Shown: positions 11,761-38,070 of the stretch, piece after piece
Layout of the letters: every line of letters begins with the position of its first letter
How positions within the stretch are numbered: the first letter of the stretch is position 1
Position numbers and translations under genes: made by a program
Notes under the pieces: generated by a model
What the model was told of the DNA's origin: nothing
The model's input: the letters and a program-made list of their open reading frames with translations, nothing else
Databases searched by the model: none
Origin: Clavelina lepadiformis
Taxonomy: Eukaryota > Chordata > Ascidiacea > Aplousobranchia > Clavelinidae
Assembly: GCF_947623445.1 (NCBI RefSeq)
Contig: NC_135246.1
Coordinates: 10,461,856-10,525,855 of the forward strand
Direction: 5' to 3'
Length of the DNA stretch: 64,000 bases

Positions 11761-14700
11761 AGCGTGACCACTTATGTTATACCTCGCCACATAACCAGGA
11801 TAAATATTCTTCTGTTCCTTTTTTCCTATTTATTATTTAAAAGAAATGCTTACTATAGGTCTTAACTCGGCATCAAGTTGCTATGTTTATAGTTATTGTA
11901 CCTAGATCTGTTTTGCACAAATGTACGGAATACATGGATATAGCACAGCGAAGCAAGTTTTTATTTACATACACTTCACATAGAAGCGTTATCATATATA
12001 ATAAATAAGAACAAATAGATATTAAACGCTTATCAAAATCTTAACAGCTGTGTTTTCTAAATCAATCTGGACTAAACCTTGACTGCAAGGTATAGCCTGA
12101 AGTCTTGTAAGCTATAGCTTTCCAAAGAAGTCTCTCCATTTCATATCAACGAATCTTTTGTATATCGACAAAGCGTCTAGTACAAACTCAACCCAGCAAA
12201 AATACGATTCCGATTGTTTTGATAAACTTTGAAAAACAGATCCGATCAAATTTCGTCTTGCGTAGAAGTTTGGCCTATCCTGCACTGACTTAACGGGGAA
12301 GGACCAAAACTGTCAGATCAAACTGCACAAATCTCCAAAACAAATTCGCTTGGGCTCCGTTGCATTGCAAGCATTGCGGAACTGAAGTAAAGTTATCTCC
12401 TTTAACAGCGTTTGCATATTTAAAGAGCATTAAGAACTATTAAGAGATTTCAGACTGGCCCTCTTACTTTAAGAACAAACCAGCCCTGATTTAAAACCGA
12501 TTACCTACAGGCAACCGCGCTGGCCTCTAAGCTTTTCCATTGTTCAATCCATTGTTGTTTTTCGATAACTTTGGTGTGGTTTGGAAATATTTAACATTAA
12601 ATAATCGGCTTCGGAAATTCGGGAATTCGAATACTATATAAACAGTAAGATCTTTCCGTTTAGTAACAACGAAGATGCGTTATGTAGAGTCATTTTGAAC
12701 ATAAAGAAAAATGAGGACTACGCTTCGTTAGCAACCATTGACATGCATTGTTACCTTGCTGTTTTGTAACAAATTTGTGATACAGACATTGTATTAAAGG
12801 ACATTGTTCTGATAAGAACGCCTCGAACTATTCCGCTTGTTATGTTGTGGTGAAAGCTGTACAATAAAATTAACGAAGCGTGAACTACATTAGAAATTTA
12901 GCCTGCCAGAAACACATTGTGATTTTTCAAGGATCACAGTACAATTGTGTAACGAAATGCTTCCTTGGTTATTGTTCTGTACCGGGTAGATTTAACCGCC
13001 AGATATCCAGTTAAACTGCATACTGAAAAGCTATTCAACAGATCGCCTGGTTTGATTAAGGCAAATCAATAAACATCGGATAAAAAACACCACCACACCC
13101 TTTCATGTCTTTTTCTGCAATTTTTTTTAGGGTACGGCTAGGAATGCACCACGCTGATTAACAGAACGTACCAGGCTTTCGAGATGCAAAACGCTTTTTG
13201 GTGTCTTTTGCAATGTTGCAAAGGCACCAAACCGATAGAAACATTAATGTAAAAGGGTCGTCACAACATTATTTACCACAACTAGGCTTATTCAACAATC
13301 AGTATAAGAACATGGAACCGGGCAACACAATGACCAAAGTCAAAGGTATGAGATCAAAACGGAAAGGAATTATTTTTATACCGAAATAAAAAGTTTGCGA
13401 TTATAGTGCATTACCAACCTAATTCCGACTTTTTCACGTTATACTTACATACGATTTTGACGGAAATTCTAAATATGTTGAATGTGAATATAAATTTTTA
13501 CTGCTGTAATTTTTATTTTCGATCGCTGTAGCTGTAAAGACTCTACATGCTCAACATAAATAGTCTGCGGAATAAATTTGCGACATTGCAATACCGTATA
13601 GAAAAATCACTGTGGGCCTGAACAGATAAAATACTCGTGAAAACGTGAAAATAGGTATACACAAGAAAACAATAACGTCACATTAACTTCAATAAAAAGC
13701 AGGTAACGAAAGTTCTGCTGACGTAAATTACAAAACAAGATGAATTCTTTCGTCATATTAACATTAGTTGAGTCCGGCAATGAAGTTTTCAATTGAATCT
13801 TGCACGAAGTACATTTCAAAATTTTCAATCAAATTGGGTAGTTTAATTTTCAATCAAATTGGGTATGTTCTTTTATAAAGCAATTTAGACTAGAGAGTTT
13901 TCATAGATCATCATCGTTTAGACTAGAGTAATAAACATAGATTTCCACATTTTCCCAAATCCCTGACAATATGCTCCAGTGTCAGCGAGGACACAGATCG
14001 TTGAACAGTCTATTACTCTGCTCTACAATAACACTCACACAACGGGATATAATTGTTTACTTTGAATGGGATCATCACGATGTCTGGTTTACTTGCTTTG
14101 TTTCCATGAACTGGTCGTAGGAAACTAGAGTATAGTCTACACTCTGTTGTCACAATAAGTTCCTCCTTTTCATCAATATTTTTATGTAACTGTATACACT
14201 AGAGACATAATTATATCGATAAGAAGGACAGACGAGATTTGAAAATAAATTCTTTCGTCACAGTAACAGATAAAACTTCTATGGCAATATTTTCAAGAGA
14301 AACTCGCCATTGCGGATGATAGTTTTCTTCGTATTTTGTTGAGTTCACTTTATTTGCGATTAACAAACAAATGCAAAACGTATGTTGCTTGAACGACTAT
14401 TTGTTGGCAGTGAGTGCAACATAGATAGCAATAACGTCAGAAGAAAAAAGGTAAAAATGCAATGCAAAAAAGAAAGAAGGAAAGGCAAGTAGTTTTGCTA
14501 TGCCCTTCCTGAAATGAACATGAAATACCATCACGCGGATAAGTTTCATTTACAATCTGTTTCGGGGACAACAGCTATACCTAAAACAACAGTTATAGGA
14601 ATTTCTCATCACTGCCATTTTCCGCATTTCATTAGCATTGTAAACGACAAAATTCAATGTTTTACGATGTACTTTCCGAAATTGGTCTCTTTATCTTATT

Positions 14701-15213
14701 GGAAAAAACTCCATCTGCAAGCCAATTCCCATGGCCCTGCCATAAACAGATTTATTATACGTTCCTGTTTTATTCATTATGATCAGTTGTCCTAGCTTGT
14801 CCTAGCGTCACAACCGGTTTAGGATTATACTGTATACGGAGTCTAAAACGCAGAGAAATCACGCCACATAATGCGCAAAATCATATCATTGTTCTCTTCA
14901 TGTAGGACGTTACCACTGAAATGTAATAATGAATTTTATGCAGAAAATATGGCAACATCTCTTAGTATACATCCGATGAAGCAAGCTTGATTTAAAATTA
15001 AAAGTAAAAGTTAACCCTATAGAGTGCCACTGTATATTCTATTTTTATATTTTACTACCTACTGGGTTAACACGGTTCAGTCACCATCAGCTTTGTAGGC
15101 AGAAAATATGGTGAGTCTGCTATAGCACTGGTTCTAGACAACATTTTCGTTTGCTTGATTAATCAAAACATTTCCCAAACGGCTCATTGCATAATTGGAG
15201 TCGAGCTTGTCGC
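11761..15213. other. intergenic between ARL6 and the PX-domain gene
   Basis: Contains the ARL6 5' flank and the 3' flank of the PX gene (AATAAA on the minus strand at 14751-14756 is one candidate poly(A) signal). A short direct duplication with core TTTTCAATCAAATTGGGTA occurs twice around 13822-13864, followed by two copies of TTTAGACTAGAG. No coding exon was recognised. Confidence 0.5.
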
Positions 15214-17488
15214 TCATTCGATTGGAACTTCACAAATGTGCACTAAATAAAAGTAGGCCTTATTGGGGGAATATGGCGATATAATTTCTTGGCATTCCCG
15301 ACTCCAGTGCTCGTCACTGATGGAGGTTCTCATAGCGACTTCCTTATTGCGAGGCGTTTGGTAGCAGCTCTTTGGCGTGTAACTGCAATCGTAATCTTCG
15401 AATAGGTCAAAAGACGTGACGTCATGCAGTAACGTTTGATAACCGTTCGTGACATCATCAGGTTCAAAGCAGGACCTCACTGGAAGGTAGTTGGGTGGTT
15501 TCTTGGTTCTGCAGCCATTTCCGTTGCCATCTAGGCTTTCCACAGGGGAGAGTTCGGTCGGACTTGTTTCTGAATCACTCCAAGAATCATTACAGTTTTT
15601 CGATTTCCCTGCAAAGTGATTAGAACATAAAATCAATGTGATGGCCTCATGGGTCCATCGATCTTTTTAAAACTTAATTAGCTTCCTCAGGCGCGTCACG
15701 CTTCCAGAGGTTTTTTAAGTTAATTGAAACGCTTTAAAAAAATTGGCACAAAGTATTTTATGAACTACTGTATATGGTAAACCTTTTACAATGAAAATTA
15801 CATAACTTGGGTCAATGCGTATCAGTAAAGCAATTAACAGATCTACAAGTCAAAAACAAAGAAAAAACAACAAAATTTAAAGCAGAGAATTGTATAAATT
15901 AAGAAAATTGTATATCACATTTCTAAGTTTTTTTAAACATTTGGGCCCAAATTCAACAATGAAAGTAAAAGTTGTTTTTGTTTTGTTTTTCTGAAAAACA
16001 AAATTTTTTTTTAGCCAGCGTTTGGGTAACTTCTACGGATTGACTTCGATCATCAAAGTAAACTAAAATATGATTTTTAATTCATCTAAATTTTTAAGCG
16101 TCTATTTTACTGATTTATTTAAAACTCATTTAAACTATATTTGTTTCTTTAAAATATTTAAACCTTTCGTTAATTGAACTTATCTTAAATTCTTTGTTCA
16201 AAATATTTTAGTAAACAAAAATTAAATATAAATAAAACAAATTTCAATATTTACATTAAAAGAGTAATTTTTGATCTGTTAAATATGCCTGCAGCAGGCT
16301 ATGTTCACAGCTTTATAAGGTGAGCTGTGTATTATAAACTAAACACATCCCCACAGACATGAATGTACAGCAGCCTCACCAAAAATATTTGGAGAATTCG
16401 CAGTGGAATGGATTTCCAAGGAAGTAAAATTATAACCGTCGGTTTCGCATCTTTCGAAAAAGTCTAACACAGCTTTGTCCCTTGAAACCTGTTGCAAGAA
16501 AACGAAGAGTACCATAGTATTTTATAAGTTTTCTTTCAATTATTATATCTATTATGCACTGTAAATTTGGAACTAAAGTCAATAATTTACACTTTGCTAT
16601 TTATATACTTTTACATTTTGTTGGTATTTCTATTTTTCATTTCGACATTTAATACATAGGATTTTTGTATATACCTGAACTGGAAGGCTTATTAAAACTT
16701 GAAGAAATAAATCAACTTTTTCTTGGTTGCGCACGAGAAGTTTAATTGTGCTCCACTCAAAGAAGCCACGACCTAGAAATAAAATAAAAATGGATTTTAA
16801 AAAGACATCAACGAAAAAAATCTAAATGAATATAAATTTTAACTTAGCTTCTCACAAAAAGCAGTAAAATGTAAAACAACAAAATTTTAAAAAGACTAAG
16901 TTTACTTACCGGGTACCTTGGGCAGATGTGGCCATTTTTTTACTGTATTCGGTCTATCATAATATCTCAGCTTGTAAGCCAGGTTGTATAAAGAAGTGAT
17001 ATTGCTGTAAGTTCGGTAGATCTATGGATAAGATACAGTATATCTTATTGGATTAAATTAACGTAATATAACTTGATATTAAATAATATAACATCGCAAC
17101 TGGTAATATACGCTATACTATACTTGCAGTATACCTTAGCACAGGGATGTCCAACCTTTTATTATAGTGGGCCGCATTGTCACTTGAAATAATTCAATGG
17201 GCCGCAGAACCCATTAAATTTCAAGAAAAATGGGTGCATAAAGTACATACTTTTGGAGTGAAAATGACTAGCGGGCCGCAGGTTGGACATCCCTGCCTTA
17301 GCATATAAAATTTTAAAATCCAAACAAACCTTATGATTACTCGTATCTGACCACGTGACCAAAATAGCGTAAGCCCATTCGCTGTGATGACCATTTGGAG
17401 TGGTTTTAATTTCCTTTATATCCACAATCGCCACACGTTGAACGTAAAAGTTCAATAAAGAAGTGCTCCGGCATAGTGATGATGCCAT
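15214..17488 (-). CDS. PX-domain protein of the p47phox/NOXO1/SH3PXD2 type, without SH3 domains
   Basis: Five exons fit in phase: 17488-17330, 17021-16910, 16772-16675, 16488-16380, 15608-15214; 290 codons. Residues about 14-130 form a PX (phosphoinositide-binding) domain. It has the first strands (AILVTWSDTSNHK), the arginine after the first helix turn (IYRTYS), the PxxP stretch WPHLPKVPG, and the closing helix SLPVQVSRDKAVLDFF, which aligns without gaps to the end of the p47phox/NOXO1 PX domain. These relatives organise NADPH oxidases or podosomes and carry two or more SH3 domains after PX. Here the last 160 residues instead are Ser/Asp-rich with one KKPPNYLPVR proline motif, and end at a TGA with no SH3 signature. 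It could be a diverged organizer paralogue, or a gene whose SH3 exons I failed to find. A 154-bp MITE lies in intron 1. Confidence 0.78.
17142..17295. mobile_element. hAT-type MITE with 8-bp target-site duplication
   Basis: A 154-bp element with a perfect 16-bp terminal inverted repeat CAGGGATGTCCAACCT (17142-17157 and reverse complement at 17280-17295). It is flanked by identical 8-bp duplications CCTTAGCA (17134-17141 and 17296-17303). CAGGG ends, the 8-bp duplication and internal GGGCCGCA motifs are typical of hAT superfamily non-autonomous elements. It sits in intron 1 of the PX gene and has no coding capacity. Confidence 0.93.
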
Positions 17489-20400
17489 AATATATTACTT
17501 ACGTCATCTGGTTACACAGCTCATAGTCTTGTCTGTTAAGTTTATACACTTGTTGGATATCTTTTCACACTTAAAGAACAATATAGTCTATAGTTACACT
17601 ACAGTAGGACCATTCTATACATTAAAATGTAGCTAACCTAACTAATATAGCTACTAAATACCAAAATGTAGGTAACGTTACGTTGTAGGTTTGATCTTGT
17701 GTCTATGTTACTGAATTGGCTTGTTTTAAATGGTGTGCAATTTTTACCGCTCTACGCAAAAAACTGCCATTCCTGCTGCGAATAATTGAAATCGTTGTGA
17801 GTCGTTTGGATCAAACTATTCTACTAAACGCGTCATTGTTTGCAGTTAGTGAGGCGGTGAATTTCGTTTTTTTAGTGTTTAGCTATTTCCTCTGTAGCGT
17901 AATAAGGGTAGCCTTATTTTGTTTTCTTCGTAATTCGATTTAGGCTAATAACATCAATATCAGTATATGTTCATTACTCAGAGTTAGATATTTTGATTGC
18001 AATAGGCTACAAGTTATAAACTAATACCTTTTACAGTAAAACATATGTTGATTGTTGTTTTGTTACATGCGGTGTTTTACTTTCCTTTTTTTCTCTTGCG
18101 TGCAAGTGTCACACTTTCTACTAAGCTATGGCATGCGTGCTTGTGCTACATTTTCCAGTTTCCTAAAAGGATTAACGCACAATTACAGCTCTACACACAG
18201 GTACCAATGCACCAGGGAAAACATACGAACACCACAGTCTCACACACCTGGCAGCATGGATAATTCCAACAAAACCGGTATTCTTCGCGCATTTTACAAA
18301 GTTAAGTTACATTAGTTACATTTTAGTATGTAGTTCCTACATTAGCTACATTAGTTACAATAGTTACAATAGTTTTGGTATATAGAATGGTGCATGCTAC
18401 AGTATACTCAATAGGTTATTCATCTACCCTGATAATAAAAGATTTTGTTATTGGACAACAATAAGATTTCTCTTGTTTAGTGGTTAGATCTAATCTTTCA
18501 CAAAAGTTTTGCATTTTCTGTTTGTTCTTTGCTCATTTTCCGAAAAAAGTAAAATTTTCTTTGTTTTAACACAACATTTTGTCTTTTTTACACAAATCTG
18601 ACGGAATGCAGATTTACTAATCTTCATTATATGCTAATATAACACAACACCTGCTCAATAACAGAAATGTTTGGCAGAATAAGGTCTCAATTCGCTGCAA
18701 GTTTTTTTATCGATCAGGATTCAGACTCCTGGGAAAAGTTCTGAGCAAAGGCCTTCAAATAAGAGTTCCTATAAAAACATTTTGCTCTTCAGGGCGTGGT
18801 TTTACCGGGCCCGAAACTCGTTCATATTGATTAGGGTTTGAAGTTCCTTTTTCATCAGCGGAAAGCTGTGCTTAATTTGGTTATAACTGACAGCTTGCTA
18901 TTCCTTCAGGCTCGAAGGTTCAAGGTTTATCAAAATTTAACGTGGCCAAGTATTTAAGGTTACTATTCTGCGTGCCATTGCGTTGTCACGTGACCACGTA
19001 ATTATTTATACGGTCGCATGACAACGCACTGACGGCAAATTTGCGACGTGTACCTTTATTACGTTTAATCATCATATGATTCAAAAAGTCTGGAAGAGAC
19101 AGTCCAGCCGAAAAGTCAAGATAAAAAGAAACAATACTCATATACTTACCGCATGCATTAAAAACTAAATTTTTCATAACATCTAAAATATCGCAACTCA
19201 AGTCATCACAAACGTTTTCATGTGCGCGTCAAGTGCTGCGTACTGTCGCGGTGTTTGAGAAAACTGTCATTTTGAATGTTTAGTAACACTGTGGAAATAC
19301 ACTATACTTCGATCTTTTTATCTAAACTGGTTTAATGAGATTAGTAATTCATTCTACCATTGTTTCCTACACTTTTGACACAAATGCGACATCATGTAAA
19401 TGTTAAGCTAAGTTAAGTTAAGTTAAGCTGTTTACACCCCAGGAAAGTTTGTTGTACATTTCATAGTTTCGTTGGAACACTCTTGTCTGCGTGCTATAGC
19501 ATTTTCTGCTTATGCGTAATCTTCGTTGTGAATAAACTTCAACTGATATTTATAAATCGATATTTTATAAATTTATAAGGTCTAATATTCCAAACACGTT
19601 AAAGGTCAAACTCAATTACAACTAATTCGTCCTGAAATTAAATTTAGGTTCTTTACGCTTGTGGTCGCCTCGTTATTGTGGTGCCTGTCTGTGTGGCCGG
19701 CTGTCCGCTACACATGCAATGCAATAAACAGCATTGCGTAATTGTACCATATCGTAAGCTTTCAATTAAAAACTAATCAACCTTAGATAACGTAACTAAG
19801 GTGTAAAACTCCTTTACAGCTAAACCTGCAATCCTACAAAAAAAACTCGTGTAACATACGTGCTAGGTTCATTCGCATTCACGTATACGCAAACCACGTG
19901 GTCATTCGACACCATGGCTGTTTGGCCTACTTCCACAACATATGTTAAGCACCGAGTTTTATGCTAGAGTGAGATCCTTAAATCCCAAAGAATGAAGTTT
20001 TATGACAAATAGTAAGCATGACATGGCAAATTATTATTTACGAAACAAAATTCTATACTCTATCACTTTTCGCTGAAAATATATTCTAGTTTAACTGTCA
20101 AAATGTCGCTGGAGGATTGTTACCTTTTCTAAATGTTAAGAAGTAACAAATATCAAAAAACTTAACTTTTAATGACGTTTTTCTAATGTTATTCTAAATG
20201 AGCTTTAACTTCTTGCTTTGGTTCCAATTAACACTACGCTACGATTTTATAATTTGTTTAGCCTTCACTAATGCCTACAGCACATCTTCGGTGCCCATCA
20301 ATCATTTACTAACCCTCGGCCTATCGTTACTTGGAGCGAGATTTAAATTACGTCATGGTAGAATAATAGTTTCACATTCACAGAGTTGTCTCCATATTGT

Positions 20401-22946
20401 ATAGATACGCTGGCGGATTTAAGCCAGGGTTATCTTATATAAGCTTAACCGAATCTTTCTCCAATACAGTAGTCTTAGTAGTAAAATAAGCATTAGAATA
20501 TGTAGTAGAATAAGCTAGGCGCTTGAGCATGTGACGGGGTTGATGTATTATACAATCCAATATATGCACACTGCAGCGCACAAGGTGACTATTGTGACGG
20601 TTAAAAATATATTCTCTTGCACACATCTATACCTATTTCACTTCGTAAGCACACTTTCAAACTCCTGCAAATTATTATAACCCTACCATTTCTTGTACTT
20701 ACTTGGAAGTCGCTGTATGAAATTCTGACTGAATTGTAATGGATAACTTTCCATTGATATGGCAATATTCTTGTCAAAAGAAAGCGACCATGGAGAATAA
20801 TAGTCCATAGGAACTTTACAGAGCTTAATGAAGTTTCTTTGTTAGTTTATCCTCATTTATTGTATCTGATGTTTTCATTGCCTGGTACTTTAGTTACTCG
20901 ACTCTAGTAGATTAGCATCCTTGGTCATATTTCATACCAATGGATTAGTCGTCCAAAACATTAAAACTGTAACACTAAATACTTCGATTTTTTGTTTCAA
21001 ACTTTGGTATTTGATGCAAGAATTTATCAATATTTAATTGCTATATTTCCAGTTTTATGAAGTCATATGATACAGTTTCTTTTAGACCTTTAAACAAGTA
21101 AAGTGGTAATAACAAATGAGACGTTTTTTATCTTCGCCTTGACTTCGCCAATCATTGGGATTTATTATGAAGTAAGTCACGTGAGAAATCAGCTGTTTAT
21201 GCTGAGGCGCTTCATCAGTCGTACTCTGTCTTCGGAGTACTGTACATCTGGCTGACAGGTGTAAAAACCGTTTCGTTATTCTGTATTTTTTCTGTCGTAA
21301 CTGAGGAAGTACTGGCCATTTTTGTATTGATTGTCGTAGTTAGTCAATAATTAATCGCGTATGGGAATCTGGCACGACGCTGAAGCTTAATAGAAGGTTC
21401 ATCTTACCTGTACAGTTAGCTAAACGTAATGTTCGCAGGTTTTATTTTGTCTGACGCTACTAATCTTATTCTGAAAGCCACAAAAGCGTTGTCGTTATGT
21501 TTGTTCTTGAATCTTTATTGTCATAAAAGCAATTATGACACAGAAGCAAATACTCAAAGTGGGACGCCATTTTCAAAAAATATCAATTGTGACGCCACTG
21601 TTAAATACTGATTACGACAACAAAGTAGCCTAAGGAGAAAATCGCGAAAAAGACAAATCAAACTTTGACAGAAACGACATGAGCAGCAGTTGCCACACAC
21701 AGTGAGAACTCTTGGCTCAGAACGGTAAAAGCGTCCTATTTTTTTCAATTCTTGAAAGAGTTGAGCGCTGGCAAAAATACAAACTAATGAGTTCATTCAC
21801 TGATCAAGAAATTGCACCACAAACGCCAAATCATGGACAAAATAACTTTCAAACCGACAAGCATTCGAGACAGTCTGCTTTCGAAGCAAAACTTCGAGTT
21901 GCGTTGTAATTTTGGCATCGTTAAGCGAAACGGTAAAAAAAGATCAATGTTTTCTCAAAAAAACATTTTGTGAAGAGAATTTTGATGGAAAATAAGTTTT
22001 TCGAAACACAAAGTACAAAAAATAGCAAATACACAATGTATTTGCAGAAAACAATAAAAATTCGTCTAAAAACGTTGCTTACTTGAGTGTCCTTAGTAAT
22101 TTAAAAAAGTCACACACACGATTAGGTGGCATCGGAAAGGTCTAGTCTGCACCCCCTGCTTTCAGGCCACGGGCGCGTTCGAGACAAGTCAAAATTGATC
22201 GTAAAGACATGCATAGCACGCTGCAAACGCTTTTTAGAGGACACAAAACCAGGTTTTATGTAAAATTTTCCAACTTGCTTTTCGGTGTGAATTAAAAGAA
22301 TGTTCTTTGTGTTTGAAAGATGCCTTTTCAAAACGTGCCAGAAACTGCCAGCGGTTTACATTAACACAACTATACTGTCTTGTTTACGAAAAACATGCTT
22401 CGCAACTCGACCAAAGATGTAAAAATGCATTCATTTAACCAGACTGTTTGTAGAAGGAGCGGTTTTGGACAATCGTTAGATTCTAGTACAATCTACCAGT
22501 AGGTCTAATCACGGCAGTCTTAATAAGAGAAAAAGCAGCAAATATATATCTAAAATATCAACAATTTTACGGGCGTGTGGGAAAGCGTGGAATGCAAATA
22601 TTCATACCCAATCTATGACTTGAAATCTAGTGTTAACACACACAAACAATAAAGCTTGGTAGTTAAACATACAGTGTAATGCAATCACAATGTAAACACG
22701 GCTGCTGTGGCTTTTGTCCAGCAACACTTCTTAAACTCAGGCGCTTGATATATCAAGCAACATTAAAACTAAACGGCTGTCATGCGAACTACGTTATATA
22801 GATTTCTTAAACCGGCCAGTGAGAAAAAATCACTTGAAAATCTTCCTCAAATCAATCCGACATGTAAGAGAAAAAATATTGCAATAGAAGTATTATGAAG
22901 ATCAGGAAAAATCTCAAGCCTAACCTAAAGAGCAAAAATACTGCAA
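17489..22946. other. intergenic between the PX gene and the MLK gene
   Basis: The PX gene leader just upstream of 17488 contains a short ATG-ACG-TAA upstream ORF overlapping a CRE-like TGACGTAA. Imperfect repeats of a TTACATTAG-like motif fill about 18303-18375, and TTAAG repeats lie at 19405-19429. The 3' untranslated region of MLK should occupy the right end, but I saw no canonical AATAAA within 400 bases of the stop. No other gene was recognised. Confidence 0.5.
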
Positions 22947-37227
<14,281 letters not shown>

Positions 37228-37703
37228 CAGTAGTCGCCGCCTATAAGATCCACCTCCGTTCCAAGAGAAATGGATCCTATAAGCGGCAGATCTACCTTAG
37301 GTCTCCATATGACTCAAACAAATTCAGTGTGCATGGTTGTTAATCATTTAATGTATATGAACGATGGAAATAACTCAAAAAACACACAAATAACACATAA
37401 ATCACTCAAAAAACACAAAGAAAGCATTTAAAAAAATCTATCTAGAGTTGCAAGGTGAAAAGAGACGTTGTAAGTTGTAAAAGCTGGGGGAAAGCATTTT
37501 ACTAGGTTTTTTACTACATTTTAGCATTTTACTACGTGGCCAGACGTTGGGAATGGATCTACTAGCCAGAGCCGTGGTCTCGTGATCCACTAAGCGAAGT
37601 ATTTTGCACTACGTTAGTATGTAGAAAATCCGTTCCAAGGGATTTGGCTCGAATAAGCGGCTTGATCCAATATCTGTGGAGCAGATAAACAGCGACTATA
37701 CTG
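37228..37703. mobile_element. pogo/Tigger-like non-autonomous element
   Basis: A 476-bp segment begins CAGTAGTCGCCGCC and ends with the reverse complement of CAGTATAGTCGCTG, and is flanked by TA on both sides (37226-37227, 37704-37705), the target preferred by Tc1/mariner-pogo elements. Just inside each end, in the same orientation, is a related motif: TCCGTTCCAAG, a spacer of 12 bases, then ATAAGCGGC. These repeated motifs may be transposase binding sites. There is no transposase frame. The inverted repeats are imperfect, with a 2-base offset. Confidence 0.6.
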
Positions 37704-38070
37704 TAACGCAAATGACAATGGTGACGAGTAGGTTTAAACCAACGTCGGTGTTGATGTTGTCGGTGGCTGTGCTCCAGTTGTTGGTCAGATACTGTGTAAC
37801 CAAAATGTAAAACATTGTAGTATCGTTACACTTTAGGGAGTAATTTCTGCCGTAAGGTAATCTACGACTCTGGAGGTGGTCGAGGTACCTAGTAAGGTTG
37901 ACAAGCTGAATTTGCAGCTTTCTTATGACAGGGTCTTGCACAATGGAAAAATCAAGATCTTGAAGAGACCTTATCCTACAACCGGCACTGAAGCTGATAC
38001 TGGGAGCTTGAGTAGTTTTTGGTGTCCGGTCTTAGGTCATTATCTCTTGCAATTCTTCTTGTTCTGACAT
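37696..38070 (-). pseudogene. broken reading frame, unidentified gene fragment
   Basis: From an ATG at 38070 the minus strand reads MSEQEELQEIMT, then TAA (38034-38032), then stays open for over 100 codons to a stop at 37696. G+C is raised compared with the surroundings and the peptide looks protein-like (for example DPVIRKLQIQLVNLTRYLDHL and a hydrophobic end LLVTIVICVTV). The frame runs into the end of the pogo-like element at 37703. A second protein-like frame lies just upstream (about 38090-38270, minus). I do not recognise the protein. It could be a decayed gene, a mis-phased exon set, or chance. Confidence 0.2.

Noticed and set aside
12000-15213. Missing SH3-coding exons for the PX gene
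   Set aside because: I looked on the minus strand for ALYDY, WW and PSNYV type signatures with usable splice sites and saw none, but a manual scan cannot exclude a diverged SH3.
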